Source: VAXT01 sp038040395
Lineage (GTDB): Bacteria; Actinomycetota; Thermoleophilia; Gaiellales; Gaiellaceae
Assembly (NCBI GenBank): GCA_038040395.1
Contig: JBBPIJ010000003.1
Span: forward strand, 1 to 64,000
Length of the DNA stretch: 64,000 bases
Direction: 5' to 3'
Numbering within the stretch: the stretch's first letter is position 1; each line of letters opens with the position of its first letter. A program made the translations under genes and the position numbers. Positions 18,113-25,810 of this stretch are shown here, in pieces. The notes beneath the pieces are model-generated. The model ran no database searches, was not told where the DNA came from, and was given only the letters and a program-made list of their open reading frames with translations.

Positions 18113-18709
18113 ATGCTGGACGACAAGGTCAGGGCCGTGCTCGCCAGGCTCGAGGCGGAGGACGCGAAGGAACGGGAAGACGGCGTTCCACGGGATCAGC
18201 GCGCACGCCAGGTTGCCCGCTCGACGGGTCAGTTCCTCTTCGGGCTCGTGGCCCCGCAATGGGACTGCGAGGTGCTCGAGATCGGCGGCTCGCGCGGCTA
18301 CTCGTCGATCTGGTTCGGCGCGGGCGTCCGCTACTTCGGTGGCCGTGTGCTGTCGCTCGAGGCCGATCCCGTGAAGTGCGAGGCCTGGCGCCGGAACGTG
18401 TCCGACGCGGGGCTCGAGGACTGGGCCGAGCTCGTGGAGGGCGACGCCTTCGAGACGCTGCCGCAGATCAACGACGTCTTCGACATCGTCTTCATCGACG
18501 CAGAGAAGGACGATTACGAGCGGCTCTTCGAGCTGGCGCGAGACAAGGTCGAGCCGGGCGCACTCTTCGTCGCCGACAACGTCATCTCGCATCAGGAGAC
18601 TCTGGGTGCGTACTCCGAAGCGCGTCAGGCGGACCCGACCCTGGAGAGCGTCACGGTTCCACTGGATCGTGGCCTCGAGCTCTCGGTCGCTCTCACGGAC
18701 CTCACGTAA
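18113..18709 (+). CDS. O-methyltransferase (class I SAM-dependent)
   Basis: 198 aa. SAM-binding motif LEIGGSRGYSSIWFG (about 65-80), acidic LSLEAD after strand 2, and FDIVFIDAEKDDYERLF with the metal-binding Asp pattern of the caffeoyl-CoA/catechol O-methyltransferase family. The NVISHQE segment matches the family's D-N metal ligand region. The ATG at 18113 is preferred over an upstream ATG (18047) that would start inside the palindrome. Substrate unknown. Confidence 0.85.
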   Translation: MLDDKVRAVLARLEAEDAKEREDGVPRDQRARQVARSTGQFLFGLVAPQWDCEVLEIGGSRGYSSIWFGAGVRYFGGRVLSLEADPVKCEAWRRNVSDAGLEDWAELVEGDAFETLPQINDVFDIVFIDAEKDDYERLFELARDKVEPGALFVADNVISHQETLGAYSEARQADPTLESVTVPLDRGLELSVALTDLT

Positions 18710-18963
18710 CCCAACGAGCCATGTCCAAGGGACAGGCCCCCGGACCTGTCTCGGTTGGCGTACGTCCTTTCCGAACGGCTACAGTTTGGTCAACCGCGGA
18801 AAGGAGGTGGTCCGGCTTGACAGATTCCAGTACGGGCAGTGGAGGTACCAACGGGTAGAGGCGCGTCCCCGAGACCTACGGGGAATCGTCTAGCCAACGT
18901 AGGGGGCTCGCGCTACGCGCCGCCAACTCGGTACCGAGTCGGCCGGAAGCGCCTCTACTAATC

Positions 18964-19063
18964 NNNNNNNNNNNNNNNNNNNNNNNNNNNNNNNNNNNNN
19001 NNNNNNNNNNNNNNNNNNNNNNNNNNNNNNNNNNNNNNNNNNNNNNNNNNNNNNNNNNNNNNN
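18964..19063. other. Assembly gap (100 N)
   Basis: A run of exactly 100 N, the conventional length for a gap of unknown size. It falls inside a repeat unit, so the true distance could be zero or several repeat copies. Confidence 0.99.
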
Positions 19064-19083
19064 CAACGTTGGTAACCGGACTG

Positions 19084-19118
19084 GGGGCCACCTTTCGGGG
19101 TGGCCCCTATTCTTTTTT
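19084..19118 (+). terminator. Intrinsic terminator, copy 1
   Basis: Perfect 9-bp stem GGGGCCACC / GGTGGCCCC with a 6-nt loop, followed by TATTC and six T. Strong Rho-independent terminator on the plus strand. Confidence 0.85.
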
Positions 19119-19159
19119 CCGCTCTTTTGGATCGACGTCGGGATGCGACCCCGGGCGGA

Positions 19160-19252
19160 GCCGGGCTTGGCCCGGCGGGAGCCCAAGTCTTGTCGGCTGC
19201 CTCGTGGCGTAAGGAGGGGGCCAACGGGGGAACCATGGGTTCCCCCGTTTTG
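19160..19252. other. Hairpin-rich spacer between the two terminators
   Basis: Holds GCCGGGC-TTG-GCCCGGC (19160-19176) and a perfect 12-bp stem AACGGGGGAACC / GGTTCCCCCGTT (19223-19249, loop ATG) followed by TTTT. The second could act as another terminator. No coding sequence is convincing here. Confidence 0.55.
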
Positions 19253-19311
19253 AACTCGGTACCGAGTCGGCCGGAAGCGCCTCTACTAATCCAACGTTGG
19301 TAACCGGACTG

Positions 19312-19346
19312 GGGGCCACCTTTCGGGGTGGCCCCTATTCTTTTTT
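19312..19346 (+). terminator. Intrinsic terminator, copy 2
   Basis: Identical to the terminator at 19084-19118, 228 bp downstream, ending in six T. Confidence 0.85.
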
Positions 19347-19347
19347 A

Positions 19348-19399
19348 GGTCCCGGGCCACGGGCCCGGGACCCGCGCAAAGTGCTTCGCACTTTCCGCG
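19348..19399. repeat. Two perfect hairpins
   Basis: GGTCCCGGGCC-ACG-GGCCCGGGACC (11-bp stem, 19348-19372), then AAAGTGC-TTC-GCACTTT inside flanking CGCG/CGCG (19373-19399). Neither has a T tract. From 19400 to 19496 I see no further structure before the next gene, which is convergent. Confidence 0.6.
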
Positions 19400-19496
19400 A
19401 CTAAGAGCACGCCTGCCGAGGAACGACAGTTCGACAGGCCCGCCCAGACCACGGTCGATGGTCCTGGGGCTGGCTCTTGCCGGTTTCGGGTCGCCC

Positions 19497-20186
19497 CTAA
19501 TCGTCTTTGAGGAGCCTGGGCTCGATCGCCGTCTCGTTGCCGGGCTCCACGCGATACGCGCAGCCGCCTTCACGTGCCGCGACGACTGCACGGAGCTCTG
19601 TGCCCACGTAGTGCAGGGCGATCGCGTCGTCGGCGGCCATTCCGGCCGGAAACCCGTCGGCGACGAGCGCCTGGTACACGGGCCGCCGTCGCTCCTCGCC
19701 GTCGTAGTGCGGACAGGCACTCCCGGGTAGGAAGCCGAGCCCGTCCCGCATGCCGTCGAGCTGCGGGCCGAACGAGTCGGTGACGCCGGCTTCGAACCAG
19801 CAGATCATCCCGGCGCTCCACCCCGCGAGGACGATGCCTTGCTTCCACGCATCGCCGAGGATCTCGTCGAACCCGTGGGCCCTCCAGATCGCCAGCATGT
19901 TCGCGGTGTTGCCCCCGCTCACGAAGATCGCGTCCTGCGAGAGGGCGAGCTCCCGCAGATCATCCGGAGGCCAGGAGAAGAACGAGATGTGCGAACAGTC
20001 CGCCTCTCCGCTGAGCTCCGCGTAGAAATTGACGATGAACTCCGGCCTCTCGGCGCTCGCCGTCGGGACGAGGCAGACCCGGGGCCGCTCCTTGCCGGTC
20101 AGTCCGAGGACGAACCGGATGAGCATCTCCGCGTGCTCCTCGTCGCCAAGGCCGCCGATCGCGACGATCTGGGAGCCCGCCGTCAA
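19497..20186 (-). CDS. Peptidase S51 family protein (dipeptidase E/cyanophycinase-like)
   Basis: 229 aa. The nucleophile elbow AGWSAGM carries the likely catalytic Ser124, as in PepE, and an SGGNTANML segment precedes it. Members cleave Asp-containing dipeptides or cyanophycin; the substrate here is not determined. TTG start overlaps the stop of the upstream NDUFA9-like gene (TTGA), so it is the last gene of a dcd-NDUFA9-peptidase operon. Confidence 0.85.
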   Translation of the reverse strand: MTAGSQIVAIGGLGDEEHAEMLIRFVLGLTGKERPRVCLVPTASAERPEFIVNFYAELSGEADCSHISFFSWPPDDLRELALSQDAIFVSGGNTANMLAIWRAHGFDEILGDAWKQGIVLAGWSAGMICWFEAGVTDSFGPQLDGMRDGLGFLPGSACPHYDGEERRRPVYQALVADGFPAGMAADDAIALHYVGTELRAVVAAREGGCAYRVEPGNETAIEPRLLKDD

Positions 20187-21070
20187 GCGGCGCGCCGGAG
20201 CTGCTCGTCCAGCGGAACGAGGGGGAGCTGGAACGCCTGCACCGCCTCGTCGTTCGAGACGACGTTGTCCCCGAGCTCGAGCATCTTCAGGAGGTCACGG
20301 GTCAGCGGGATGTTCCCCGGAAGCCTCTCCGTCACGAGTGCGTTCATCCGCATCAGCCCGATGGGAACGTGCACGCTCGGCCGCCGCAGGCCATGTACGC
20401 GCTTGAGGCGCTCCCAGAACTCGTTCCAGCTGACGACGTCCGGGCCGCCGAGCTCGAAGGTGCGGTTCGTCGCGGCTTCCAGGTCAATCGCCTTGTCGAA
20501 GTAGGCGGCGACGTCATCGACCCAGATCGGCTGAATCCGCTGCTTTCCCGAACCGATGATCGGCGTCACCGGCGCCACCTTCGCGAGCCGCCTGAAGGTG
20601 GGGAGAATCCCGCCGTCGCCTCCGAAGACGAAGCTCGGCCGGAAGATCACGTACGGAAGGCCTGACCCCTGCACGTCCTGCTCCTGCTGCCATTTCGCGC
20701 CGTAGTAGGGGACGAGGTCTTTCGTCTCCTCGGTCGTGCCGAGCGCGCTCATGTGGACGAGCCGCGTGACGCCGCGCTCCTTCGCTGCCTCGAGCAGGCC
20801 GCGGGTTCCGTTGACCATGATCCGCTGGAACTGCTCCCGCTTCCCCTGGCGTATCGCGACCAGGTGGACGACGGTGTCGACGCCCTCGAGAGCGCGCCGG
20901 AGGCTGCCCGGATCGGTCATGTCCCCCTCGACGAGCTCGCAGCCGAGCGCTTCCAGCGTGGCCGCCTTGCGCCGGGCGCGAACGAGACAGCGCACCGGCC
21001 TTCCGGCCCCGCGCAGTGCTTGCACGACGTGACCGCCGACGAAGCCGGTACCCCCCGTGACGAGGATCAC
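20183..21070 (-). CDS. NAD(P)-binding atypical SDR (NDUFA9-like epimerase)
   Basis: 295 aa. Rossmann motif TGGTGFVGGHV at the N-terminus, DVDTVVHL-type strand (here GVDTVVHLVAIRQ), and YYGAKWQQEQ, which replaces the YxxxK site by Y..AK. RPSFVFG is typical of the complex I NDUFA9-like subgroup, which usually binds NADP(H) without known catalysis. GTG start overlaps the dcd stop (GTGA). Confidence 0.82.
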   Translation of the reverse strand: MILVTGGTGFVGGHVVQALRGAGRPVRCLVRARRKAATLEALGCELVEGDMTDPGSLRRALEGVDTVVHLVAIRQGKREQFQRIMVNGTRGLLEAAKERGVTRLVHMSALGTTEETKDLVPYYGAKWQQEQDVQGSGLPYVIFRPSFVFGGDGGILPTFRRLAKVAPVTPIIGSGKQRIQPIWVDDVAAYFDKAIDLEAATNRTFELGGPDVVSWNEFWERLKRVHGLRRPSVHVPIGLMRMNALVTERLPGNIPLTRDLLKMLELGDNVVSNDEAVQAFQLPLVPLDEQLRRAA

Positions 21071-21645
21071 TTCGCCGGCTCGCGCTCGAAGTTCTGCCAG
21101 TACCGGCTCGGAGTCGGCCCCTGCTGCCCCTGGTACTTCGAGCCCAGCCCCCCGGCGCCGTAGGGCGTCTCCGCCGCCTCAGAGAGCTGCATGAACGAGA
21201 GCTGGCCGATCTTCATCCCGTAGTAGATCGTGATCGGGAGGTTGGCGACGTTCGAGAGCTCGAGCGTCACATGCCCGTCCCAGCCGGGGTCGATGAAGCC
21301 GGCGGTCGAGTGGATGAGCAGGCCGAGCCGGCCAAGCGACGACTTCCCCTCGAGGCGCGCGACGAGGTCGTCCGGCAGCCGGATGCGCTCGAGCGTCGAG
21401 CCGAGCACGAACTCGCCCGGGTGGAGGATGAAGGGCCGCTCGTCGTCGATCTCGACGAGCTCGGTCAGGTCCTCCTGCGGCTCCTTGACGTCGATGAACG
21501 CGTAGCGCGCGTTGTGGAAGACGCGGAAGAAACGGTCGACGCGCACATCGACGCTCGACGGCTGAAGCAGCGCCGAGTCGTAGGGCTCGATCTCGATGCG
21601 GCCCTCGTCGAGGAGCCGCGCGATGGTTCGGTCGGAGAGGACCAC
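21067..21645 (-). CDS. dcd: dCTP deaminase (likely bifunctional DCD-DUT)
   Basis: 192 aa from GTG at 21645, which starts at VLSDRTIARLLDEG, the usual N-terminus; a longer reading frame upstream would overlap the divergent gene. Catalytic and nucleotide motifs: GKSSLGRLGL, HSTAGFIDPGWDGHVTLELSN shown here as HSTAGFIDPG and HVTLELSN, and the tail SKYQGQQGPTPSRYW. The tail closely matches mycobacterial Dcd, which converts dCTP directly to dUMP. Confidence 0.93.
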   Translation of the reverse strand: MVLSDRTIARLLDEGRIEIEPYDSALLQPSSVDVRVDRFFRVFHNARYAFIDVKEPQEDLTELVEIDDERPFILHPGEFVLGSTLERIRLPDDLVARLEGKSSLGRLGLLIHSTAGFIDPGWDGHVTLELSNVANLPITIYYGMKIGQLSFMQLSEAAETPYGAGGLGSKYQGQQGPTPSRYWQNFEREPAK

Positions 21646-21669
21646 GCTTGCGATTCTATGGTTCGCTCC

Positions 21670-22707
21670 ATGTCGCTTTACGAGGCTGTCGCAGATCTGC
21701 CACTCGAGGTCGAGTCCCACGAGCTCGAGCGCATGGAGCTCGTGGTCTCACCGCAGTTCACGCGCGTAACGACGCTCGTGCATTTGACCGACGGCGGGGA
21801 GGAGGGCATCGGCGAGGACGTGACGTACACGGCCGGCGACCATCCGCCTCCGGCGAACCTACCTCTGGCCGGCTCGTTCACGCTCGACTCGTTCTCGCAG
21901 CTCCTCGACGGCCTCCAGCTCTTCGCCAAGGAGCCGGAGATGGACGCGTCGACGGACTACCGGCGCTGGGCCTTCGAGAGCGCGGCGCTCGACCTCGCGC
22001 TTCGCCAGGCAGGCACGTCACTCGCCGACGCCGTTGGTCGCGAGCCGCGCCCGGTGAGCTTCGTCTCCTCGATGCATTTCGGCGACCCTCCGTCGATCGA
22101 GCCGCTCCTCCAGTGGCGCCAGGCCTATCCGGAATTGCGCTTCAAGCTCGACCCGACGGGCGATTGGAGCGAAGCGCTGATCGACGAGCTGGCGGGCCTC
22201 GGCGTCGTGGACATCGTCGACTTCAAGGGCCAATACAAGGGCACTCCGGTCGACCAGCCGCCCGATCCAGAGCTCTACAGCCGCATTGCCGAGGCCTTCC
22301 CGGACGCCTGGATCGAGGATCCCGCCGTCACCGACGAGACGAGGCCGGTCCTCGATACGCACTCGGCCCGGGTGACCTGGGATGCGCCGATCCATTCCGT
22401 CCGGGACATCGAGAACGCGCCCTGGCCGCCGCGCACGATCAACATCAAGCCGTCCCGCTTCGGAAGCGTGAAGCACCTCTTCGGGGCCTACGACTACTGC
22501 GCCGCCCGCGACATCGCGGCCTACGGCGGCGGCCAGTGGGAGCTTGGTCCCGGCCGCGGGCACATCCAGTACCTCGCTTCGCTCTTCCACCCGGATACGC
22601 CGAACGACGTCGCCCCCGGCGGCTACAACGCCTCGGAGCCTCCACCGGGGCTGCCGGGGTCTCCTCTCGAGCCGCAGGCGGCCGAGACCGGTTTCCGCTG
22701 GGGCTAG
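21670..22707 (+). CDS. Enolase-superfamily (mandelate racemase/muconate lactonising-like) protein
   Basis: 345 aa from ATG 21670; an ATG at 21658 would add four residues. The C-terminal barrel has segments in enolase-superfamily order: FKLDPTGDW, VVDIVDFKGQY, AWIEDPAVTDE and INIKPSRFGS. The usual KxK catalytic pair is not clear (FKLD), so it may be a divergent member. No ribosome binding site is visible and dcd starts only 12-24 bp away on the other strand, so it may be leaderless. Reaction unknown. Confidence 0.7.
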   Translation: MSLYEAVADLPLEVESHELERMELVVSPQFTRVTTLVHLTDGGEEGIGEDVTYTAGDHPPPANLPLAGSFTLDSFSQLLDGLQLFAKEPEMDASTDYRRWAFESAALDLALRQAGTSLADAVGREPRPVSFVSSMHFGDPPSIEPLLQWRQAYPELRFKLDPTGDWSEALIDELAGLGVVDIVDFKGQYKGTPVDQPPDPELYSRIAEAFPDAWIEDPAVTDETRPVLDTHSARVTWDAPIHSVRDIENAPWPPRTINIKPSRFGSVKHLFGAYDYCAARDIAAYGGGQWELGPGRGHIQYLASLFHPDTPNDVAPGGYNASEPPPGLPGSPLEPQAAETGFRWG

Positions 22708-22717
22708 CATCGCGAGC

Positions 22718-24193
22718 ATGGCACGCCTGCTGGCGCTTGGCTCGACACTGCTCGGCCTCGCCCTCCTCGCCGGGGTGGGCTGGCTCGCCTGGTCCTGGTA
22801 CGACAGCCGGCTTCCGGGAAGCTACAACGCGATGGACTACGCCACGCCCGACTACGGCGGAGGACCGCAGATGGCCCACGAGGCGATGTCGGGCCGCTCA
22901 GTCGACGAGCTCACAGGGCCTGCCGAGGGCCCCGCCGACTTCGGGCAGACGCTGACCGCGCGCAAGGCCGATGTCCGGCTCGATTCCGGCAAGGTCATCA
23001 AGGCGCTCACCTTCGATGGGCAGGTGCCCGGTCCACAGCTCGAGGTGAGCCAGGGAGAGCTCGTCGAGGTGACGCTCGTGAACGAGGACATCGCCGAAGG
23101 CGTGTCGATCCACTGGCACGGCGTCGACGTGCCGAACCGGGAGGACGGAGTCGCCGGGGTTACGCAAAACGCGGTCCGGCCTGGCGAGCGCTACACGTAC
23201 CGCTTCCGCGCCGATCAGGCCGGGACGTTCTGGTACCACTCGCACCAGACCGCGGCCGACGAGGTGAGGCGAGGGCTCTACGGCGCGCTCGTCATCAAGC
23301 CGCGTAAGCCTCTGCCGCTGCACACGCGCGATCTGGTCGCCGTGGCGCACACGTTTCCGGGCGCCGTCGTGCTCGGGTCTACCGACGGGACCGAGCGGCA
23401 GGTCGTACGGCCGGAGACGCCCGTGCGGCTACGGCTCATCAACACGGACAGCTCGGCACAGCGCTTCGTTCTCGCCGGCACGCCCTTCAGCGTCGCCGCG
23501 ATCGACGGGACAGACCTGAACCGCCCAACCCCGGTGGAGGACGAGTCGATTCAGCTGGGAGCGGGTGCGCGCTACGACCTAGCCTTCACGATGCCGGCGA
23601 CCCAGGTCGTGCTCCAGGTCGTCGGCTCGAAAGCCGTGCTCCTCCTCAGCCCGACGACGACTTCGGGCGATGACGAGCCGGTCGCGAAAGCTGGGCCGAC
23701 GTTCGACCCCGATGGTTACGGCTCGCCCGCCTCGACCCCGTTCACCGCCGAGAGCCATTTCGACCGCACGTTCGACGTCGACATCGGGCGCAAGCTCGGG
23801 TTCCTCGACGGCAAGCCCGGCTCACACTGGTCGGTGAACGGCAAGCTCTTCCCGCGGACGCCCATGTACCTCGTCAACCTGGGCGATCTCGTGAAGATGA
23901 CGATCGCAAACGACTCGGGCTCAACGCACCCGATGCACCTCCACGGGCACCACTTCCTCGTCCTCAGCCGGAACGGCCGACCTCTCACCGGAAGCCCTTG
24001 GTGGGTCGACACGCTGAACGTGCGGTCACACGAGCGCTACGAGGTCGGCTTCCGGGCCTCGAACCCGGGCATCTGGATGTTCCACTGCCACAACCTCCCC
24101 CATGCGCGGGACGGGTTGACGATGCACGTCGTCTACGGGGGCGTGACGACGCAGTACCGCGCCGGGGACGCGGCACACAACCACCCGGAGTAG
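22718..24193 (+). CDS. Membrane-anchored multicopper oxidase
   Basis: 491 aa. An N-terminal hydrophobic anchor (about 5-25) precedes cupredoxin domains. All four copper-binding clusters are visible: HWHG, WYHSH, HPMHLHGHHF and HCHNLPHARDGL. These supply type 1, 2 and 3 copper ligands for four-electron O2 reduction at the outer face. The type 1 axial position after HCH-x3-H-x4 is Leu rather than Met. Likely roles are metal or phenolic oxidation, not distinguishable here. Confidence 0.9.
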   Translation: MARLLALGSTLLGLALLAGVGWLAWSWYDSRLPGSYNAMDYATPDYGGGPQMAHEAMSGRSVDELTGPAEGPADFGQTLTARKADVRLDSGKVIKALTFDGQVPGPQLEVSQGELVEVTLVNEDIAEGVSIHWHGVDVPNREDGVAGVTQNAVRPGERYTYRFRADQAGTFWYHSHQTAADEVRRGLYGALVIKPRKPLPLHTRDLVAVAHTFPGAVVLGSTDGTERQVVRPETPVRLRLINTDSSAQRFVLAGTPFSVAAIDGTDLNRPTPVEDESIQLGAGARYDLAFTMPATQVVLQVVGSKAVLLLSPTTTSGDDEPVAKAGPTFDPDGYGSPASTPFTAESHFDRTFDVDIGRKLGFLDGKPGSHWSVNGKLFPRTPMYLVNLGDLVKMTIANDSGSTHPMHLHGHHFLVLSRNGRPLTGSPWWVDTLNVRSHERYEVGFRASNPGIWMFHCHNLPHARDGLTMHVVYGGVTTQYRAGDAAHNHPE

Positions 24194-24199
24194 TGGTTC

Positions 24200-24646
24200 C
24201 TACGCGGCGGGCGGCGGCGCGGCCGGTGTCGTCATTCCCATCTTCCGCGCCCGCCATTCGCCTGCGGTGAGCGAACCGAACAAGGCGAGGATGATGAATG
24301 CGTTTACGGGGTGCAGAGCGCCGACCGCGGGTACCTCGCTGCCGATCCAGGCGAGCACGATCTGCACGATCACGAGGGCGAGCGCGCCCACCGTAAGCAG
24401 CACCGTCCGCTTCCCGGGTCGCGCCAGGAGCGCGAGGATCACCGCTAGCACCGTGGCGAGGAAGATCAGGTAGCCGAACCCGATGTGCGCGCCGAAGCCG
24501 TCCTCGACCACGTCCTCGTTGATGCTGGCATCGTGGGCCTTCTCGGCCACGTAGAACGCTCCGTACCCGGCAAACGCGATCTGCAGCGCCACCGCGGCGG
24601 TGACGATCGAGATCCAGTAGCGATAGACGGTTCGCAACGCACTCAT
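24200..24646 (-). CDS. Small four-helix membrane protein (DUF6220-like)
   Basis: 148 aa from ATG 24646. Four hydrophobic helices, conserved-looking GAHIGFGYLIF and a LHPVNAFIILAL segment in the last helix, as I recall for the DUF6220 family. Spaced His residues could bind haem, but that is speculative. Convergent with the multicopper oxidase gene (6-bp gap). Function unknown. Confidence 0.7.
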   Translation of the reverse strand: MSALRTVYRYWISIVTAAVALQIAFAGYGAFYVAEKAHDASINEDVVEDGFGAHIGFGYLIFLATVLAVILALLARPGKRTVLLTVGALALVIVQIVLAWIGSEVPAVGALHPVNAFIILALFGSLTAGEWRARKMGMTTPAAPPPAA

Positions 24647-24704
24647 TTTCCGCAGGCTCCCTTCGCTCGACGACGCTTCGGACGTGCCTACGTTAACCCG
24701 CTCC

Positions 24705-25757
24705 TCAGACGAGTGCGAGTTGACGGTGCGGGTCGAAGCCTGAGACGCCGACGCCCACGAGCCTGAGAGCACCCGGACGGTCGTCGAGCGCGCGGTCAAG
24801 GAGCGTGCAGGCGAGCTCGGCGATCCGGTCGGGATCGTCGGTGCCGACGGGCAGGCTCGTCGACCGGCTCCGGATCGAGAAGTCCGTGTAGCGGACCTTC
24901 GTCGTCACGGTGCGCGCCGTCTCGCCCGACCGCTGGAGATGCTCGGCGAGTCGGGCGGCCATTCGTCGGAGCTCGTCCTTCAGCCGGTCGCGGTCGGCGA
25001 TGTCGCGCTCGAACGTTTCCTCGTTGCTGATCGAGATCCGCTCCGAGCTCGTTTCGAGCCCGCGAGGGTCGATCCCGCGAGCGCGGTCGCGAAGGAGGGC
25101 TCCGACCTTGCCGGGCAGCAGTCTCCGCAGGTCGGCATCGGTGAGCGCCGCGAGAGCGCCGATCGTCTCGAGGCCGGAAGCGCGAAGGCGGGCCTCGGAG
25201 CGCGGGCCTACTCCCGGCAGCTTGCGAACGTCGAAGGGCGCCAGGAAGGAGGCCTCCTTGCCCGGGGGGACGACGGTCAGCCCGCCGGGCTTGCGGTAGT
25301 CGCTCGCGATCTTGGCGACGACCTTCGAGGTGGCGACCCCCGTCGCCGCGCTGAGGCTCGTTGCTCCACGCACCGACGTCTGCACCGCATCTGCCAGCGC
25401 ACGAGCCTCGCCGAAGCTACCGGCGACCTCGCCGAGATCGAGGTAGCCCTCGTCCAATCCCGTCCGCTCGACGGTCGGCACGACTTCGCGCACCGCGCTC
25501 CACACCGCTCTCGAGTACTCCTTGTAGACGCCGTGCCGCGGGCGCACGAACACCGCGTGCGAGCAACGCCGCTTGGCCTCGGCGCACGACATCGCGGAAT
25601 GGATCCCGAACTTGCGCGCCTCGTAATTCGCGGTGGCAACGACGCCTCGGCCCTGCGGATCCCCGCCCACGACAAGCGGCTTGGCGCGCAGCTCGGGGTT
25701 CTCCAGCTCCTCCACGGCGGCAAAGAATGCGTCGAGATCGAGATGCCCGAAGATCAC
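24705..25757 (-). CDS. dinB: DNA polymerase IV (Y-family)
   Basis: 350 aa, GTG start. Translesion polymerase. Catalytic Asp7 is in HLDLDAFF, and Asp102-Glu103 in GLDEGYLD (family: SIDEAYLD, so one Ala to Gly change beside the metal site). The helix-hairpin-helix KLPGVGPRSEARL and the little-finger region with VTTKVRYTDFS follow. No beta-clamp motif of QxxLxLF type is obvious at the C-terminus. A 27-bp imperfect palindrome lies 25 bp upstream. Confidence 0.93.
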   Translation of the reverse strand: MIFGHLDLDAFFAAVEELENPELRAKPLVVGGDPQGRGVVATANYEARKFGIHSAMSCAEAKRRCSHAVFVRPRHGVYKEYSRAVWSAVREVVPTVERTGLDEGYLDLGEVAGSFGEARALADAVQTSVRGATSLSAATGVATSKVVAKIASDYRKPGGLTVVPPGKEASFLAPFDVRKLPGVGPRSEARLRASGLETIGALAALTDADLRRLLPGKVGALLRDRARGIDPRGLETSSERISISNEETFERDIADRDRLKDELRRMAARLAEHLQRSGETARTVTTKVRYTDFSIRSRSTSLPVGTDDPDRIAELACTLLDRALDDRPGALRLVGVGVSGFDPHRQLALV

Positions 25758-25781
25758 GCCCCAAGACTACGAGCCGCCTCA

Positions 25782-25808
25782 GACTTAACAACAGTCTGTT
25801 GCAAAGTC
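25782..25808. repeat. 27-bp imperfect palindrome upstream of dinB
   Basis: Arms GACTTAACAACAG and CTGTTGCAAAGTC around a single T, 11 of 13 positions paired. Same geometry and CAACAG-N-CTGTTG core as the palindrome in sufD (10111-10137). It lies between pdxH and dinB on the same strand, so it could be a regulator site, but the copy inside a coding sequence favours a dispersed repeat. Confidence 0.6.
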
Positions 25809-25810
25809 GC

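Larger units (their letters stand above)
18764..19118 (+). ncRNA. Candidate structured transcript with intrinsic terminator, interrupted by assembly gap
   Basis: Sequence between 18765 and 18963 is dense in pairing. A 9-bp stem (TCCTTTCCG, 18765-18773, with CGGAAAGGA, 18797-18805) covers a ribosome-binding-like stretch. A 10-bp stem (GTAGAGGCGC, 18855-18864, with GCGCCTCTAC, 18949-18958) closes a multibranch region holding CCCCG/CGGGG, CGTAG/CTACG and ACTCGG/CCGAGT hairpins. GAAAGGAGGTGGTCCGGC at 18799-18816 can pair with the typical 16S 3' tail over 18 nt (two G-U). A TTG nine bases after the AGGAGG would encode a 13-residue peptide ending at 18858. The element ends at the terminator 19084-19118. 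The gap hides its middle. No known RNA family recognised. Confidence 0.4.
18925..19346 (+). repeat. Direct repeat of the 3' half of the candidate RNA (two copies)
   Basis: A 94-bp unit occurs intact at 19253-19346 and again as 18925-18963 plus 19064-19118, with the N run falling between the two parts. Each copy starts with AACTCGGTACCGAGT and ends at the T tract of a terminator; flanks differ. The break in the assembly at a repeat suggests more copies, or none, inside the gap. Confidence 0.75.

Noticed and set aside
18764..19118. tmRNA, RNase P RNA, SRP RNA or tRNA
   Set aside because: None of the conserved cores (for example CCA-type tRNA end, GGAAG tetraloop region of SRP, RNase P CR-I) is visible.
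18876..19319. Open frames running through or beside the N gap
   Set aside because: They translate repeats, hairpins and undefined bases; no start with support.
21646..21720. Longer N-terminus for dcd
   Set aside because: It would precede the conserved VLSDRTI start and overlap the divergent enolase-superfamily gene.
25782..25808. LexA box upstream of dinB
   Set aside because: It does not match the actinobacterial CGAAC-N4-GTTCG pattern, and a sister copy lies inside sufD.
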